From Cellulomonas humilata (lineage in GTDB: Bacteria > Actinomycetota > Actinomycetes > Actinomycetales > Cellulomonadaceae), in assembly GCF_030814415.1 (NCBI RefSeq), contig NZ_JAUSVB010000006.1:1-64000 (forward strand): a stretch of DNA of 64,000 nt, given 5' to 3'. Position numbers and translations under genes: made by a program. Shown one piece after another: positions 21,659 to 29,354 of this stretch; the first letter of the stretch is position 1, and every line of letters begins with the position of its first letter. The notes under the pieces are model-generated. The model ran no database searches and was not told where the DNA came from. It saw nothing but the letters and a program-made list of their open reading frames with translations.

Positions 21659-24240
21659 TCGCCACCACCGTCCCGTGCGTCCCAGGGGTCCTCGAGCGCG
21701 CGGCTCGGGGCGAGCCGGACGAAGTGCACGCGCTCGATCTCGTCGGCCGCCGAGTGCAGGCGCCAGAGCATCGACTCCAGCGTCTCGGCCAGCCGTGCGC
21801 GCCGACCGTCCTCGGTGACCGCGGCGGTGACGGCGACCGGGTCCACCTCGGCCAGCAGGTCGACGACGTCGGCCAGCAGGTGGTCGCGCTGGTCCGGGGC
21901 CCGGCCGGCCAGCGGGACGAGGGCGAGCGACTCCTGGAGCCGGTCCAGCTGGTAGGCGAGCGAGCGCGGGTTGGTGGGGTCGAGCAGCAGGAGCTCGAGC
22001 ACCTCGGCGAGGCCGGCACCGGTCTGGTGGCGCCGCCGGTACGTGATCGCCGACTCGTGCGCGAGCAGCACCGACTCGAGCACCACGGCGTCGACGTCGG
22101 CGGGCCGCCGCTGCACGACCGTGGCCAGCAGGCTCTCGACCAGGTGCTGAGCCCGTTCGATGCGCCGGCCTGCGTCGAGGAACTGCCAGCCGACGTCCCG
22201 CACCAGGCCCTCGGCGGTGATCCCGGCGATGGCGAGGAGGCCCTCGAGCACCTTGTCGAGCGCGGGCCGCAGGCCGGCCGTCACGGTGTTGCCCGCGACG
22301 ACGCCGAGGTCGAGCGAGTCCCGGCCGTGCGACCGGCCGCGCGTCTTGTTGCGCTCGTCGCGCAGCGCCCGGTCGATGCGGGCCAGGGGGCCGAACGTGT
22401 CGGTGGAGAGCTGGTCGCGCACCGCGGCCGCCGAGGCGGCGAGGCGACGGACGGACCGCGCCACCGTTCCCGTCGTGCGGGGGTCCAGCACCAGGTCGCG
22501 GAACGCCGGCGGCGACTGCTCGATCGGGGTGAGCGAGGAGATGAGCACCTCGAGCGCGCGACCGCCCGCGGAGGCCGGCCGTTGGTGGAAGTCGTCCCAG
22601 CGGTCGACGACGACGCGCAGCACCCGGCTGGCGTCCTCGGCCCGCTCGGCGTAGCGGCCCATCCAGTACAGGTTCTCGGCGGTGCGCGGCGAGATGCCGG
22701 TCGCCGGGCGGCGCGGCGCGGGGGTCTCGCCCACGGACGACTCGTCGGACGGCACCCACGGCTCGACGGGCGCGTCCGGCTGCGTCGAGAGCACCCACAC
22801 GTCCTTCGCGGCGGCACCCAGGGCCGACGAGACCACGTGCCCGGGCGCGACGCGCGCGAGCCCGCCGGCCAGGACCGTGTACGACCCGCCGTGCGCGACG
22901 GCGTACGTCCGCAGCACGGCGGCACGCGGACCGAGGTCGGCGGGACCGACACCCTCGGCCGACGGCAGGTCGCTGCCGACGCCCACGGGCGCACCGTCGA
23001 TGATCGGGCCGGCCGGACCCACCGGCTCCTGGCCCACCCACAGCCACGGCTCCGCCGAGATCCGCGCGGCCAGCTGCTCGCGCTCGCGATGGCTCAGGGT
23101 CCAGCCGAGGATCGTGCCGACGTCCGTGCCGCGGACGGTCGGCAGCACCACGAGCCGTTCGAGGTGGGTCAGCACGTGCTGGAGCGACCTCGGCTCGCCG
23201 CACCACCAGGTGGGGGCCGACGCCAGCGCCAGGTCCTGGTCGAGCACCGCGTTCGCCAGCCGCGGCAGGTACGTGAGCAGCGCGGGGTTCTCCAGCACCG
23301 AGCTGCCCAGGGGGTTGACCACGCTCACGGTCCCGGCGCGCACCGCCCGGACCAGCCCGGGCACGCCGAGGCGCGACCCCTGCCGCAGGTCGAGCGGGTC
23401 GCACCACTCGGCGTCGACGCGCCGCAGCACCACGTCCACCGGTTCGAGGCCCTCGACGCCCCGCATCCAGACCCGGCCGTCGCGGACCAGCAGGTCCGAC
23501 CCCTCGACGAGCGGCAGCCCCAACATCGAGGCCAGGTACGCCTGGTCGAACGCGGTCTCGCTGGACGGCCCCGAGGTGAGCAGGACGACGCGGGGCTGCT
23601 CGGCGCGCCCCGGGGCGACGTCGCGCAGCGCGAGACGCAGCGCGCGGAAGAACGGTCCGAGGCGCTGGATGGACGCCTGCCGGTACACCCCCGAGAGGAC
23701 CTGGGACACGACGCGACGGTCCTCCATCGCGTAGCCGACGCCCGACGGCGCCTGCGTCCGGTCCGCGACCGCGCACCACCCGCCCGCGCCGTCGCGCACC
23801 AGGTCCGTCGCCGTGAGCACCAGCTCGCGCCCGCCGGGCAGCCGCAGGCCGTCGACCGCCCGCACGAACCCGGGGTGACCGAGCACGACCGTCGGCGGCA
23901 GGAGCTTGTCGGACAGGAGCAGCCGGTGGCCGTAGGCGTCCTGCAGGATCGCGTCCAGCAGCTCGGCCCGCTGCACCAGCGCCGCGTCCAGGCGGGCCCA
24001 CTCCGGCTCGTCGACGATGACCGGTAGCGGGTCCAGGTGCCAGGGGTGCTCCCCGTCCTCCTGGTCCGCGCCGTACGTGACGCCGTGGTCGGCGAGCAGC
24101 CGCTCCGCCTCGTCGCGCGCGCGCGCCAGGCCCGGCCCCGTGGGGGCGTCCGCAGGGTCGGGCAGCCACGACCAGTCGGCGCGATGGTCGACCACACCCG
24201 ACTCGCCCTGCAGGCGGGGGGAGGACAGCAGGTCGGTCAC
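21655..24240 (-). CDS. Circularly permuted ATP-grasp fused to alpha-E domain
   Basis: An 861-residue fusion of two usually separate genes. Residues about 20-500 form the circularly permuted ATP-grasp (DUF404/DUF407) module, with DAYGHRLLLSDKLLPP near the start, VVLLTSGPSSETAFDQAYLA and the NPLGSSVLENPALLTYLP block. After a short Pro-rich linker, residues about 545-860 are the alpha-E helical domain (TAENLYWMGRYAERAEDASR, GWQFLDAGRRIERAQHLVE). ATP-grasp domains of this type are predicted amide ligases and alpha-E a helical partner. Together with the adjacent transglutaminase this is the conserved cluster of unknown product. GTG 24240 start. No export signal. Confidence 0.9.
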   Translation of the reverse strand: MTDLLSSPRLQGESGVVDHRADWSWLPDPADAPTGPGLARARDEAERLLADHGVTYGADQEDGEHPWHLDPLPVIVDEPEWARLDAALVQRAELLDAILQDAYGHRLLLSDKLLPPTVVLGHPGFVRAVDGLRLPGGRELVLTATDLVRDGAGGWCAVADRTQAPSGVGYAMEDRRVVSQVLSGVYRQASIQRLGPFFRALRLALRDVAPGRAEQPRVVLLTSGPSSETAFDQAYLASMLGLPLVEGSDLLVRDGRVWMRGVEGLEPVDVVLRRVDAEWCDPLDLRQGSRLGVPGLVRAVRAGTVSVVNPLGSSVLENPALLTYLPRLANAVLDQDLALASAPTWWCGEPRSLQHVLTHLERLVVLPTVRGTDVGTILGWTLSHREREQLAARISAEPWLWVGQEPVGPAGPIIDGAPVGVGSDLPSAEGVGPADLGPRAAVLRTYAVAHGGSYTVLAGGLARVAPGHVVSSALGAAAKDVWVLSTQPDAPVEPWVPSDESSVGETPAPRRPATGISPRTAENLYWMGRYAERAEDASRVLRVVVDRWDDFHQRPASAGGRALEVLISSLTPIEQSPPAFRDLVLDPRTTGTVARSVRRLAASAAAVRDQLSTDTFGPLARIDRALRDERNKTRGRSHGRDSLDLGVVAGNTVTAGLRPALDKVLEGLLAIAGITAEGLVRDVGWQFLDAGRRIERAQHLVESLLATVVQRRPADVDAVVLESVLLAHESAITYRRRHQTGAGLAEVLELLLLDPTNPRSLAYQLDRLQESLALVPLAGRAPDQRDHLLADVVDLLAEVDPVAVTAAVTEDGRRARLAETLESMLWRLHSAADEIERVHFVRLAPSRALEDPWDARDGGGE

Positions 24241-24299
24241 ACACAGGAGTGTGTCCTACGACGAGGCCGTCCGCGGAGGTCGGCACGCAGGTGGATGGC

Positions 24300-24746
24300 T
24301 CAGAGCAGTAGCGGGTCGGGGGTGACGTCCTGCACGGAGACGTCGACCCGGACGCGGTCCACCGGGGCGTCGGCGAGGCCGAGCGTCTCGGCGACCGTGA
24401 CGGCGGCAGCGCGCCGGACCTCGTCGGCCAGCGGCACCAGCGGGGTGCCGTACAGCGCGACGAGCTCCACGGTCAGGCGGTCGAGCTCGTCGTCGTCGGT
24501 CGTCGTGCACGTGATGCGCAGCGCGCCGGCGTCGGGTACCTCCGTGACGGCCGACCGGACGCGGGACACCAGCACGGCCGACGCCACCAGGAGCTCCCCG
24601 CCCGGCAGCCGGCCGCGGACCGGTGCGGACGGCCGGAACGCGCGGACGGCGGCTGCCACGACGTCGTCGCGCAGCGCGACCCAGCCGATGTCGGTGTGCT
24701 CGCGCAGCGTCCGGGCGGCCTGCGTGAGGAGCTGCTCGCCGTTCAT
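24300..24746 (-). CDS. Asp23/Gls24-like protein next to sigma gene
   Basis: A 148-residue protein whose ATG (24746) overlaps the stop of the sigma factor gene by 4 bp. Its layout (EHTDIGWVALRDDVVAAAVRAF then PGGELLVASAVLVSRVRSAV and VDRVRVDVSVQDV) has the alternating beta/alpha pattern and the closing V-x-V-x-V-x-D strand seen in the Asp23-like proteins across the divergent promoter. No Cys/His motif of a zinc anti-sigma factor and no membrane helix is seen. It could serve as a sigma partner, but this is inference. Confidence 0.65.
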   Translation of the reverse strand: MNGEQLLTQAARTLREHTDIGWVALRDDVVAAAVRAFRPSAPVRGRLPGGELLVASAVLVSRVRSAVTEVPDAGALRITCTTTDDDELDRLTVELVALYGTPLVPLADEVRRAAAVTVAETLGLADAPVDRVRVDVSVQDVTPDPLLL

Positions 24747-25297
24747 CGCCACTCCTCCATCCGCTTGACCAGGTGCCCGCGTGCCCGGTGGAGCTGGCCA
24801 CGGACCGTGCTCGTCGTCGTCCCCGACACCTCGGCGATCTGCTCGTACGACAGACCCTCGACCTCCCGCAGCAGCCACGTCGAGCGCGGCCCCGGCGGAA
24901 GCTCCCGCAGCGCTGCGTTCAGCGCGTCGAGCAGGTCCGTGCCTTCCGCCGAGAGCTCCGGGTCCAGTGCACGAGGATCGACCTCGTCGAGCGGGGCGAA
25001 CGGCAGGGGCATGGCGGTGCGGGTCCGTCGGCGTTGCAGCGAACGCACCTTGTGCGCCGTGATGGCGAACAACCAGGTACGCAGCGACGACCGGCCCGCG
25101 AACTGCGGCAACGAGGTCCACGCGGCGGCGAACGCCTCCTGGACGCAGTCCTCGGTGTCCTGTGGATCATCGAGCATGCGGCGGGCATAGCGATAGAGGG
25201 CGGGACCGTGGCGGTCGACGATCACCCGGAACGCGGCGCGGTCCAGCAGTGCCGCCCGTCGGGCGAGCACCTCGTCGGGGATCTCGTCTGCGTCCAT
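24743..25297 (-). CDS. ECF-subfamily RNA polymerase sigma factor
   Basis: A 184-residue sigma factor. Region 2 spans about 20-90 (VDRHGPALYRYARRMLDDPQ, DTEDCVQEAFAAAWTSLPQF, RTWLFAITAHKVRS). Region 4 spans about 127-182 (ELPPGPRSTWLLREVEGLSY, EQIAEVSGTTTSTVRGQLHR). There is no region 1 or 3, as in ECF sigmas. ATG 25297 is used; an in-frame ATG at 25333 is possible. It lies divergent from the Asp23 operon, whose promoter has an ECF-type -35/-10, so it probably drives envelope-stress genes including that operon. A perfect CRP-type site sits in the shared intergenic DNA. Confidence 0.9.
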   Translation of the reverse strand: MDADEIPDEVLARRAALLDRAAFRVIVDRHGPALYRYARRMLDDPQDTEDCVQEAFAAAWTSLPQFAGRSSLRTWLFAITAHKVRSLQRRRTRTAMPLPFAPLDEVDPRALDPELSAEGTDLLDALNAALRELPPGPRSTWLLREVEGLSYEQIAEVSGTTTSTVRGQLHRARGHLVKRMEEWR

Positions 25298-25342
25298 CCC
25301 GAGCAGCGTGCGTCCGGCGGACCGGCACCGCATCCCGGCGGG

Positions 25343-25358
25343 TGTGACCCAGATCACA
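25343..25358. promoter_or_regulatory. Perfect CRP/GlxR-type binding site
   Basis: TGTGACCCAGATCACA exactly fits TGTGA-N6-TCACA, the site of CRP-family cAMP-binding regulators (Crp, GlxR). It lies 46 bp upstream of the ECF sigma start and 72 bp upstream of the Asp23 gene start, so it could act on either. Confidence 0.75.
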
Positions 25359-25382
25359 TCGGTCCGCCGTGACGAACCGGGC

Positions 25383-25409
25383 GGAACCGCGACCAACCGT
25401 AGGTACGTC
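25383..25409 (+). promoter_or_regulatory. ECF-type promoter of the Asp23 operon
   Basis: GGAAC (25383-25387), an 18-bp spacer and CGTC (25406-25409) form a -35/-10 pair typical of actinobacterial SigE/SigR-like ECF promoters. The start codon at 25430 follows 20 bp later behind GAGAGAGG. The divergent ECF sigma factor is the obvious candidate to use it. Confidence 0.6.
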
Positions 25410-25429
25410 ACCAGCCGAGAGAGGTCACC

Positions 25430-25882
25430 ATGAGCGAGCCCGCCACGACCGTCACCACCGCCGCCCGTGCCCGACAGAGCGCGCTCGTCACGCCCGAGGG
25501 CAGCACGACCATCGCGGACACGGTGGTCAGCAAGATCGCCGGCATCGCGGCGAGCGAGGTCACCGGGGTGCACTCCCTCGGCGGTGGCACCGCCCGGGCG
25601 ATCGGGAACCTGCGTGAGCGCATCCCGGGCGCCCGCACCAATTACTCGCAGGGCGTCTCCGTCGAGGTCGGCGAGACCGAGGCGGCCGTCGACCTCGACC
25701 TCGTCGCGGAGTACGGCGTCTCGATCGCGGACCTGGCCGACGGCATCCGTCGCAACGTCATCAGCGCCGTCGAGCGCATGACCGGCCTGCACGTGGTGGA
25801 GGTCAACGTGACCGTCAACGACGTGCACCTGCCGCAGGACGACACGCAGCAGGCCGCCCCGCAGGAGCAGCGGGTCCAGTGA
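25430..25882 (+). CDS. Asp23/Gls24 family envelope stress response protein
   Basis: A 150-residue soluble protein, first gene of a six-gene operon. It has the family hallmarks: TTIADTVVSKIAGIAASEVT followed by GVHSLGG, VEVGETEAAVDLDLVAEYGV, then the helix IADLADGIRRNVISAVERMT and the closing strand HVVEVNVTVNDVHLP. In Staphylococcus, Asp23 lines the membrane through AmaP; membrane proteins of that type are encoded downstream. The Gln/Glu-rich C-terminus is probably disordered. Good ribosome-binding site (GAGAGAGG). Confidence 0.93.
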   Translation: MSEPATTVTTAARARQSALVTPEGSTTIADTVVSKIAGIAASEVTGVHSLGGGTARAIGNLRERIPGARTNYSQGVSVEVGETEAAVDLDLVAEYGVSIADLADGIRRNVISAVERMTGLHVVEVNVTVNDVHLPQDDTQQAAPQEQRVQ

Positions 25883-26286
25883 CCGACGTCCCGGAGCACG
25901 TACCCACGCCGCTGGAGGTGGCGCAGGAGGTCGCGCCCCTCGACCTGGCCGAGCCCGTGCCCGAGGTCGTCGTCCCCGTCGAGGTCGTCGTGATCGCCGA
26001 CGTCGTCCCCGAGCCGCCCACCACGGCCGAGGTCGTCGCCGCAGCCGTGCTCGCCGTCCCCGGCGTCGTCCGGCTGCACGGCGGGCGCTTCGGCGAGCTG
26101 GGCACGTACCTGCCCGGCCGCCGGGTCACGGGCGTCCGGATCGACGACGAGGGCACCGAGGTGCACGTCGTCGTCTCCGACCTCGTGCCCGTGCCCCAGA
26201 CGGCGGCGCGGGTCCAGCGAGCCGTCTCCGCGGTCGCACCCATGCCCGTCCGCGTCCACGTCGAGGACATCGACACCATCGTCTGA
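25879..26286 (+). CDS. Asp23-like protein with Pro/Val/Glu-rich N-terminus
   Basis: A 135-residue protein beginning with GTG inside the previous stop (GTGA). The N-terminal ~50 residues are an acidic Pro/Val-rich segment (EPVPEVVVPVEVVV). The remainder is an Asp23-like core: TTAEVVAAAVLAVPGVVRLH, GTYLPGRRVTGVRIDDEGTE, VHVVVSDLVPVPQTAARVQR and the strand VRVHVEDIDTIV. It may form mixed assemblies with the other Asp23-like proteins of the operon. Confidence 0.8.
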   Translation: MTDVPEHVPTPLEVAQEVAPLDLAEPVPEVVVPVEVVVIADVVPEPPTTAEVVAAAVLAVPGVVRLHGGRFGELGTYLPGRRVTGVRIDDEGTEVHVVVSDLVPVPQTAARVQRAVSAVAPMPVRVHVEDIDTIV

Positions 26287-26295
26287 GGAGCCACC

Positions 26296-26475
26296 GTGTC
26301 ATCTGTCGCCATCGGGCTGTTCGCCGGCCTGCTGCTCGCCCTCGTCGCCGCCGTCGGCGGGTTCGACATGTTCATGCTGGCCGTGGTCCTCGCGGCCGTC
26401 GGCGCGGTCGTCGGCCTGGTCGTCGACGGCCGGATCGACGTCACCGGCCTGCTCTCCGGCCGCGGCCGTGGCTGA
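26296..26475 (+). CDS. Small membrane protein (DUF2273-like), 59 aa
   Basis: A short gene starting at GTG 26296 with GAGGAG (26285-26290) just upstream. The product has two hydrophobic helices (VAIGLFAGLLLALVAAVGGF and MLAVVLAAVGAVVGLVVDGR) and a short basic end. Size, topology and place among Asp23 and AmaP genes match the small DUF2273 protein of the staphylococcal asp23 operon. The next gene starts 8 bp inside it. Confidence 0.75.
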   Translation: MSSVAIGLFAGLLLALVAAVGGFDMFMLAVVLAAVGAVVGLVVDGRIDVTGLLSGRGRG

Positions 26476-26830
26476 CGCCCGCGGCACCCTCACCATCGCC
26501 GACCGCGCCCTGACCCGGATCGCCCGCCAGGTGACCCTCGAGGTTCCCGGGGTCGCCGCCGAGGAGGCGTCGGTCGGCACGGTCGAGCGCACCCTGGGCC
26601 GCGGCTACCCGCGTGTGCGCTGGCAGCGGGCCGGGACGAAGGCGCGCGTCGAGGTGGAGGTGGCCATCACCTGGCCGGCCTCGGCCGCCGAGGTCACCAC
26701 GAACGTGCAGGCCGCGCTGCGCCAGGAGCTGGAGCGCCTCGCAGGTCAGGACGTCGCCCACGTGAGCGTCGCGGTGCGCGAGGTCGTCCGCGCCTCCGCC
26801 ACCACCCGGCCCGTGGCGAGGGTGCGATGA
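26468..26830 (+). CDS. Third Asp23-like protein
   Basis: A 120-residue protein starting at GTG 26468, overlapping the end of the small membrane protein. Family features: RGTLTIADRALTRIARQVTL, EVPGVAAEE, ARVEVEVAITWPASAAEVTT and the final strand VAHVSVAVREVVRA. It is a short version without extra tails except a basic C-terminus. Its stop overlaps the next start (ATGA). Confidence 0.85.
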   Translation: MADARGTLTIADRALTRIARQVTLEVPGVAAEEASVGTVERTLGRGYPRVRWQRAGTKARVEVEVAITWPASAAEVTTNVQAALRQELERLAGQDVAHVSVAVREVVRASATTRPVARVR

Positions 26831-27402
26831 CGCACGTCGACACGTCGCCCGGCTTCGCCCCCGCCGCCGCGGCCACCCGCGCCGGCCGGGTCGCGTGGTG
26901 GAGCATCGCGATCGCGGTCCTGCTCGTCGCGCTCGGGGTGGTCGTGGTGCGCGAGGCGCTCGTCGTCGCCGGGCGGGTGGAGGGCGACCCGTGGATCGCA
27001 CCCGTCGTGGACAGCCTCGACGGCGTCGTGCCGTCCGTGGCGGTCGCCGCCGCCGGCGTGGTCGTCGCCCTGCTCGGGCTGTGGCTCGTGGTCGTCGCGC
27101 TGGGCCGCCGGGTCCGCACCCGGCTCGCGGTCACGTCCTCGACCGGCACGACCATCGGCATCGGCGACGCCGCCCGGCTCGCGGCGTCCGCCGCCGACGA
27201 GGTGGACCGCGTGCTGTCCGCCCGGGCCACGGCCACCCGTCGGTCCGTGACCGTCACGGTGACCACGCTCGAGGGTGACGACGTCACCGAGGCCGTCCGC
27301 GCAGCCGTCACCGAGCGTCTCGCACCACTGGTTCAGCCGCTGTCGGTCACGGTCGTCGGTCGCGTCACCTCCGGGCTGCACGCAGGGGGTGACGGGCGAT
27401 GA
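26827..27402 (+). CDS. Membrane protein of the Asp23 operon (DUF6286-like)
   Basis: A 191-residue protein with two transmembrane helices in the first 95 residues (WWSIAIAVLLVALGVVVVRE and VAVAAAGVVVALLGLWLVVV) followed by a cytoplasmic alpha/beta domain (SSTGTTIGIGDAARLAASAA ... VTVTVTTLEGDDVTEAVRAA). It fits the AmaP-like membrane anchors of Asp23 proteins. Translationally coupled on both sides by 4-bp overlaps. Confidence 0.82.
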   Translation: MTHVDTSPGFAPAAAATRAGRVAWWSIAIAVLLVALGVVVVREALVVAGRVEGDPWIAPVVDSLDGVVPSVAVAAAGVVVALLGLWLVVVALGRRVRTRLAVTSSTGTTIGIGDAARLAASAADEVDRVLSARATATRRSVTVTVTTLEGDDVTEAVRAAVTERLAPLVQPLSVTVVGRVTSGLHAGGDGR

Positions 27403-27977
27403 GGCGGTCGGTCCTGGCGTTCGACCGGGTGCTCGTCCTGCTGCTCGGCCTCGTGCTGATCGTGGTCGGGGTGGCCGCCGTGGGGTGGCAGACCGGCTTC
27501 CTGGAGTCGGTGTGGCCCGACGTGCCCGACGAGGTCACCGTCGACACCGGGCAGGTCACCGAGGCGTCGAGCTTCGCCGTCGTCGCCGGCGTGGTCGGGA
27601 GCGCGCTCGTGGTCATCGGGCTGTGGTGGCTGCTCGCGCACCTGCCGCGACGGTCCGTCGGGTCGCTCCGCCTGCCGTCCGGGGAGCAGCCGGGCAGGCT
27701 CGTCGTCGACCCGGGTCCGGCTGTCGCGACCGCCGCACAGGTGCTGGCCGACGACCCGCTGATCCGGTCCGCGCGCGGAGCCGTGCTCGCCGACCGGGGT
27801 GAGCTCGTCGTGCGCCTGCGGGCCACCGTCGACCCCGACGCGGACCTGGGCGCGGTGGTCGCCACCTGCGACGGGGTGCTCGCCGACCTCGCGCACGTCC
27901 TGCCCGCCGAGCAGCTGCGCTCGCGCGTCGAGCTGTCGGTCCTGCGCCGCGGGGAGGTCGGGCCGAGAGTGCGCTGA
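27399..27977 (+). CDS. amaP: Alkaline shock response membrane anchor protein (AmaP-like)
   Basis: A 192-residue protein with two membrane helices (VLLLGLVLIVVGVAAVGWQT and FAVVAGVVGSALVVIGLWWL) and a cytoplasmic domain (TAAQVLADDPLIRSARGAVL, then ELVVRLRATVDPDADLGAVV and RVELSVLRRGEVGPRVR). This is the AmaP pattern, in which the C-terminal domain recruits Asp23 to the membrane. It is the last gene of the operon. Confidence 0.85.
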   Translation: MRRSVLAFDRVLVLLLGLVLIVVGVAAVGWQTGFLESVWPDVPDEVTVDTGQVTEASSFAVVAGVVGSALVVIGLWWLLAHLPRRSVGSLRLPSGEQPGRLVVDPGPAVATAAQVLADDPLIRSARGAVLADRGELVVRLRATVDPDADLGAVVATCDGVLADLAHVLPAEQLRSRVELSVLRRGEVGPRVR

Positions 27978-28046
27978 GGTCACGCTGACCCTCGCGTCGG
28001 TGGTCGGGTGGAGACTCGGAGCCACACGCGAGCGAAGGAGTCACCG

Positions 28047-28424
28047 ATGGGTCGGGACGCGGTCACGGGATGGGTCGAGAGGTACGAGCAGGCGTGGCGG
28101 GCGCAGGACGTGGACGGCCTGGACCGGCTGTTCGCGGAGGACGCGCGCTACCTGCGCTCGCCGTACGACGCGGAGCCGCTGGAAGGGCTCGACGCGATCA
28201 AGGGGTTCTGGGTGGACCCGACGCCCTTCACCATGACCGCGACGGTGATCGCGGCGGACGGCCCGGACGCCGTCGTCAGGGTGGAGGTCCACTACGGCGG
28301 CGACGAGCCGCAGGAGTACCGGGACCTGTGGGTGCTGCGGTTCGGGCCGGACGGACGCGCAGAGCTGTTCGAGGAGTGGGCCTACTGGCCCGAGAAGACG
28401 TTGCCGGCGTCCGCCGTCGGTTGA
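28047..28424 (+). CDS. SnoaL/NTF2-like nuclear transport factor 2 family protein
   Basis: A 125-residue single-domain protein of the NTF2-like cone fold: WVERYEQAWRAQDVDGLDRL at the start, FAEDARYLRSPYD, then GLDAIKGFWVDPTPFTM and the strands VRVEVHYGGDEPQEYRDLWV. These proteins bind small molecules or act as isomerases or cyclases; no catalytic residues can be assigned. AAGGAG (28034-28039) supports ATG 28047. Confidence 0.85.
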   Translation: MGRDAVTGWVERYEQAWRAQDVDGLDRLFAEDARYLRSPYDAEPLEGLDAIKGFWVDPTPFTMTATVIAADGPDAVVRVEVHYGGDEPQEYRDLWVLRFGPDGRAELFEEWAYWPEKTLPASAVG

Positions 28425-28427
28425 GGC

Positions 28428-28667
28428 TCAGTGCAGCAGGCTGACGATCTCCCACGCCTCGGGGTCGGGCTGGGCGGCGATCTGCTCGCGGGCGAGCCGG
28501 AACGCCTCCTCAGGTGTCGGGACGACGACGCTGGCGTGGAACGTCGTCGCGCTGCTCAGCACGCTGTACAGCGGGCCCAGGGGGTTGCCGTCGTCGTCGC
28601 ACGTGCCGACGGCGACGATGAACGCCTGGTGCAGCAGGTCGGGGGCGGAGTCGGTGATGAGCGTCAC
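28428..28667 (-). CDS. Small conserved-looking protein of unknown function
   Basis: A 79-residue protein from GTG 28667. It has beta strands followed by a C-terminal helix (QAFIVAVGTCDDDGNPLGPL, TTFHASVVVPTPEEAFRLAR). No signal peptide, membrane segment or known motif. The ribosome-binding site is weak. It converges on the NTF2-like gene, ending 3 bp from it, and diverges from the acetyltransferase gene. Confidence 0.6.
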   Translation of the reverse strand: MTLITDSAPDLLHQAFIVAVGTCDDDGNPLGPLYSVLSSATTFHASVVVPTPEEAFRLAREQIAAQPDPEAWEIVSLLH

Positions 28668-28739
28668 TCTCTGGATATCGGCACGTCGGAGCCGATCCTG
28701 GAACCAAGAATGCTGTGAACGCGTGAGAAGGTCGTGCGC

Positions 28740-29354
28740 ATGCCTGCTGCAGCCGGGATGATCCGCCCGTTCCACCCGTCCGACCTCCCGGCGATCTACC
28801 GGATCTGCCTGCTCACCGGGGAGGTCGGCGGGGATGCGACCGCGCTGTACCGCGACCCCGACCTGCTGGGGCACCTGTACGCCGGGCCGTACCCGGTGGC
28901 CGACCCGGGGCTGTCGTTCGTCGTCGTCGACGAGCTCGGTCCCGCGGGCTACATCGTGGCGACGGCCGACACCCACCGGTTCGAGCAGTGGCTCGAGCGG
29001 CAGTGGTGGCCGACCCTGCGGGCCCGGTACCCGGTGCAGGAGAACCCGCACGACGGCACCGAGGACCACGTGCTCGTCGGCCGCGTCCACGAGTGGGAAG
29101 CGGCCGACGACTCCCTGTTCGACCGGTTCCCCGCGCACATGCACATCGACCTGCTCCCGCGCGCCCAGGGCCTCGGCCTCGGCCGCCGGCTCATCGAGAC
29201 CCTCTCGGCCGTGCTGCGCGAGCGGGGCGTGCCCGGGCTGCACCTCGGCGTCGACAGCCGCAACGAGGGCGCCATCGCGTTCTACACGCGCGTCGGCTTC
29301 ACCGAGGCCGCCCGCCACGACTGGGGCAGGACGCTGACGCTCGACCTCACGTGA
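28740..29354 (+). CDS. GNAT family N-acetyltransferase
   Basis: A 204-residue acetyltransferase. The fold is visible from MIRPFHPSDLPAIYRICLLT through the acetyl-CoA binding loop QGLGLGRRLIETL (Q/R-x-x-G-x-G/A type) to GLHLGVDSRNEGAIAFYTRV, the typical last motif with N and FY. The long insert around RFEQWLERQWWPTLRARYPV resembles bacterial relatives of the acetyltransferase-like part of O-GlcNAcase. ATG 28740 is 8 nt after GAGAAGG. The 3' end overlaps the convergent channel gene by 8 bp. Confidence 0.88.
   Translation: MPAAAGMIRPFHPSDLPAIYRICLLTGEVGGDATALYRDPDLLGHLYAGPYPVADPGLSFVVVDELGPAGYIVATADTHRFEQWLERQWWPTLRARYPVQENPHDGTEDHVLVGRVHEWEAADDSLFDRFPAHMHIDLLPRAQGLGLGRRLIETLSAVLRERGVPGLHLGVDSRNEGAIAFYTRVGFTEAARHDWGRTLTLDLT

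Noticed and set aside
21724..24027. A 767-codon plus-strand frame opposite the ATP-grasp/alpha-E gene
   Set aside because: Composition is that of a shadow frame; the opposite strand encodes well-recognised domains.
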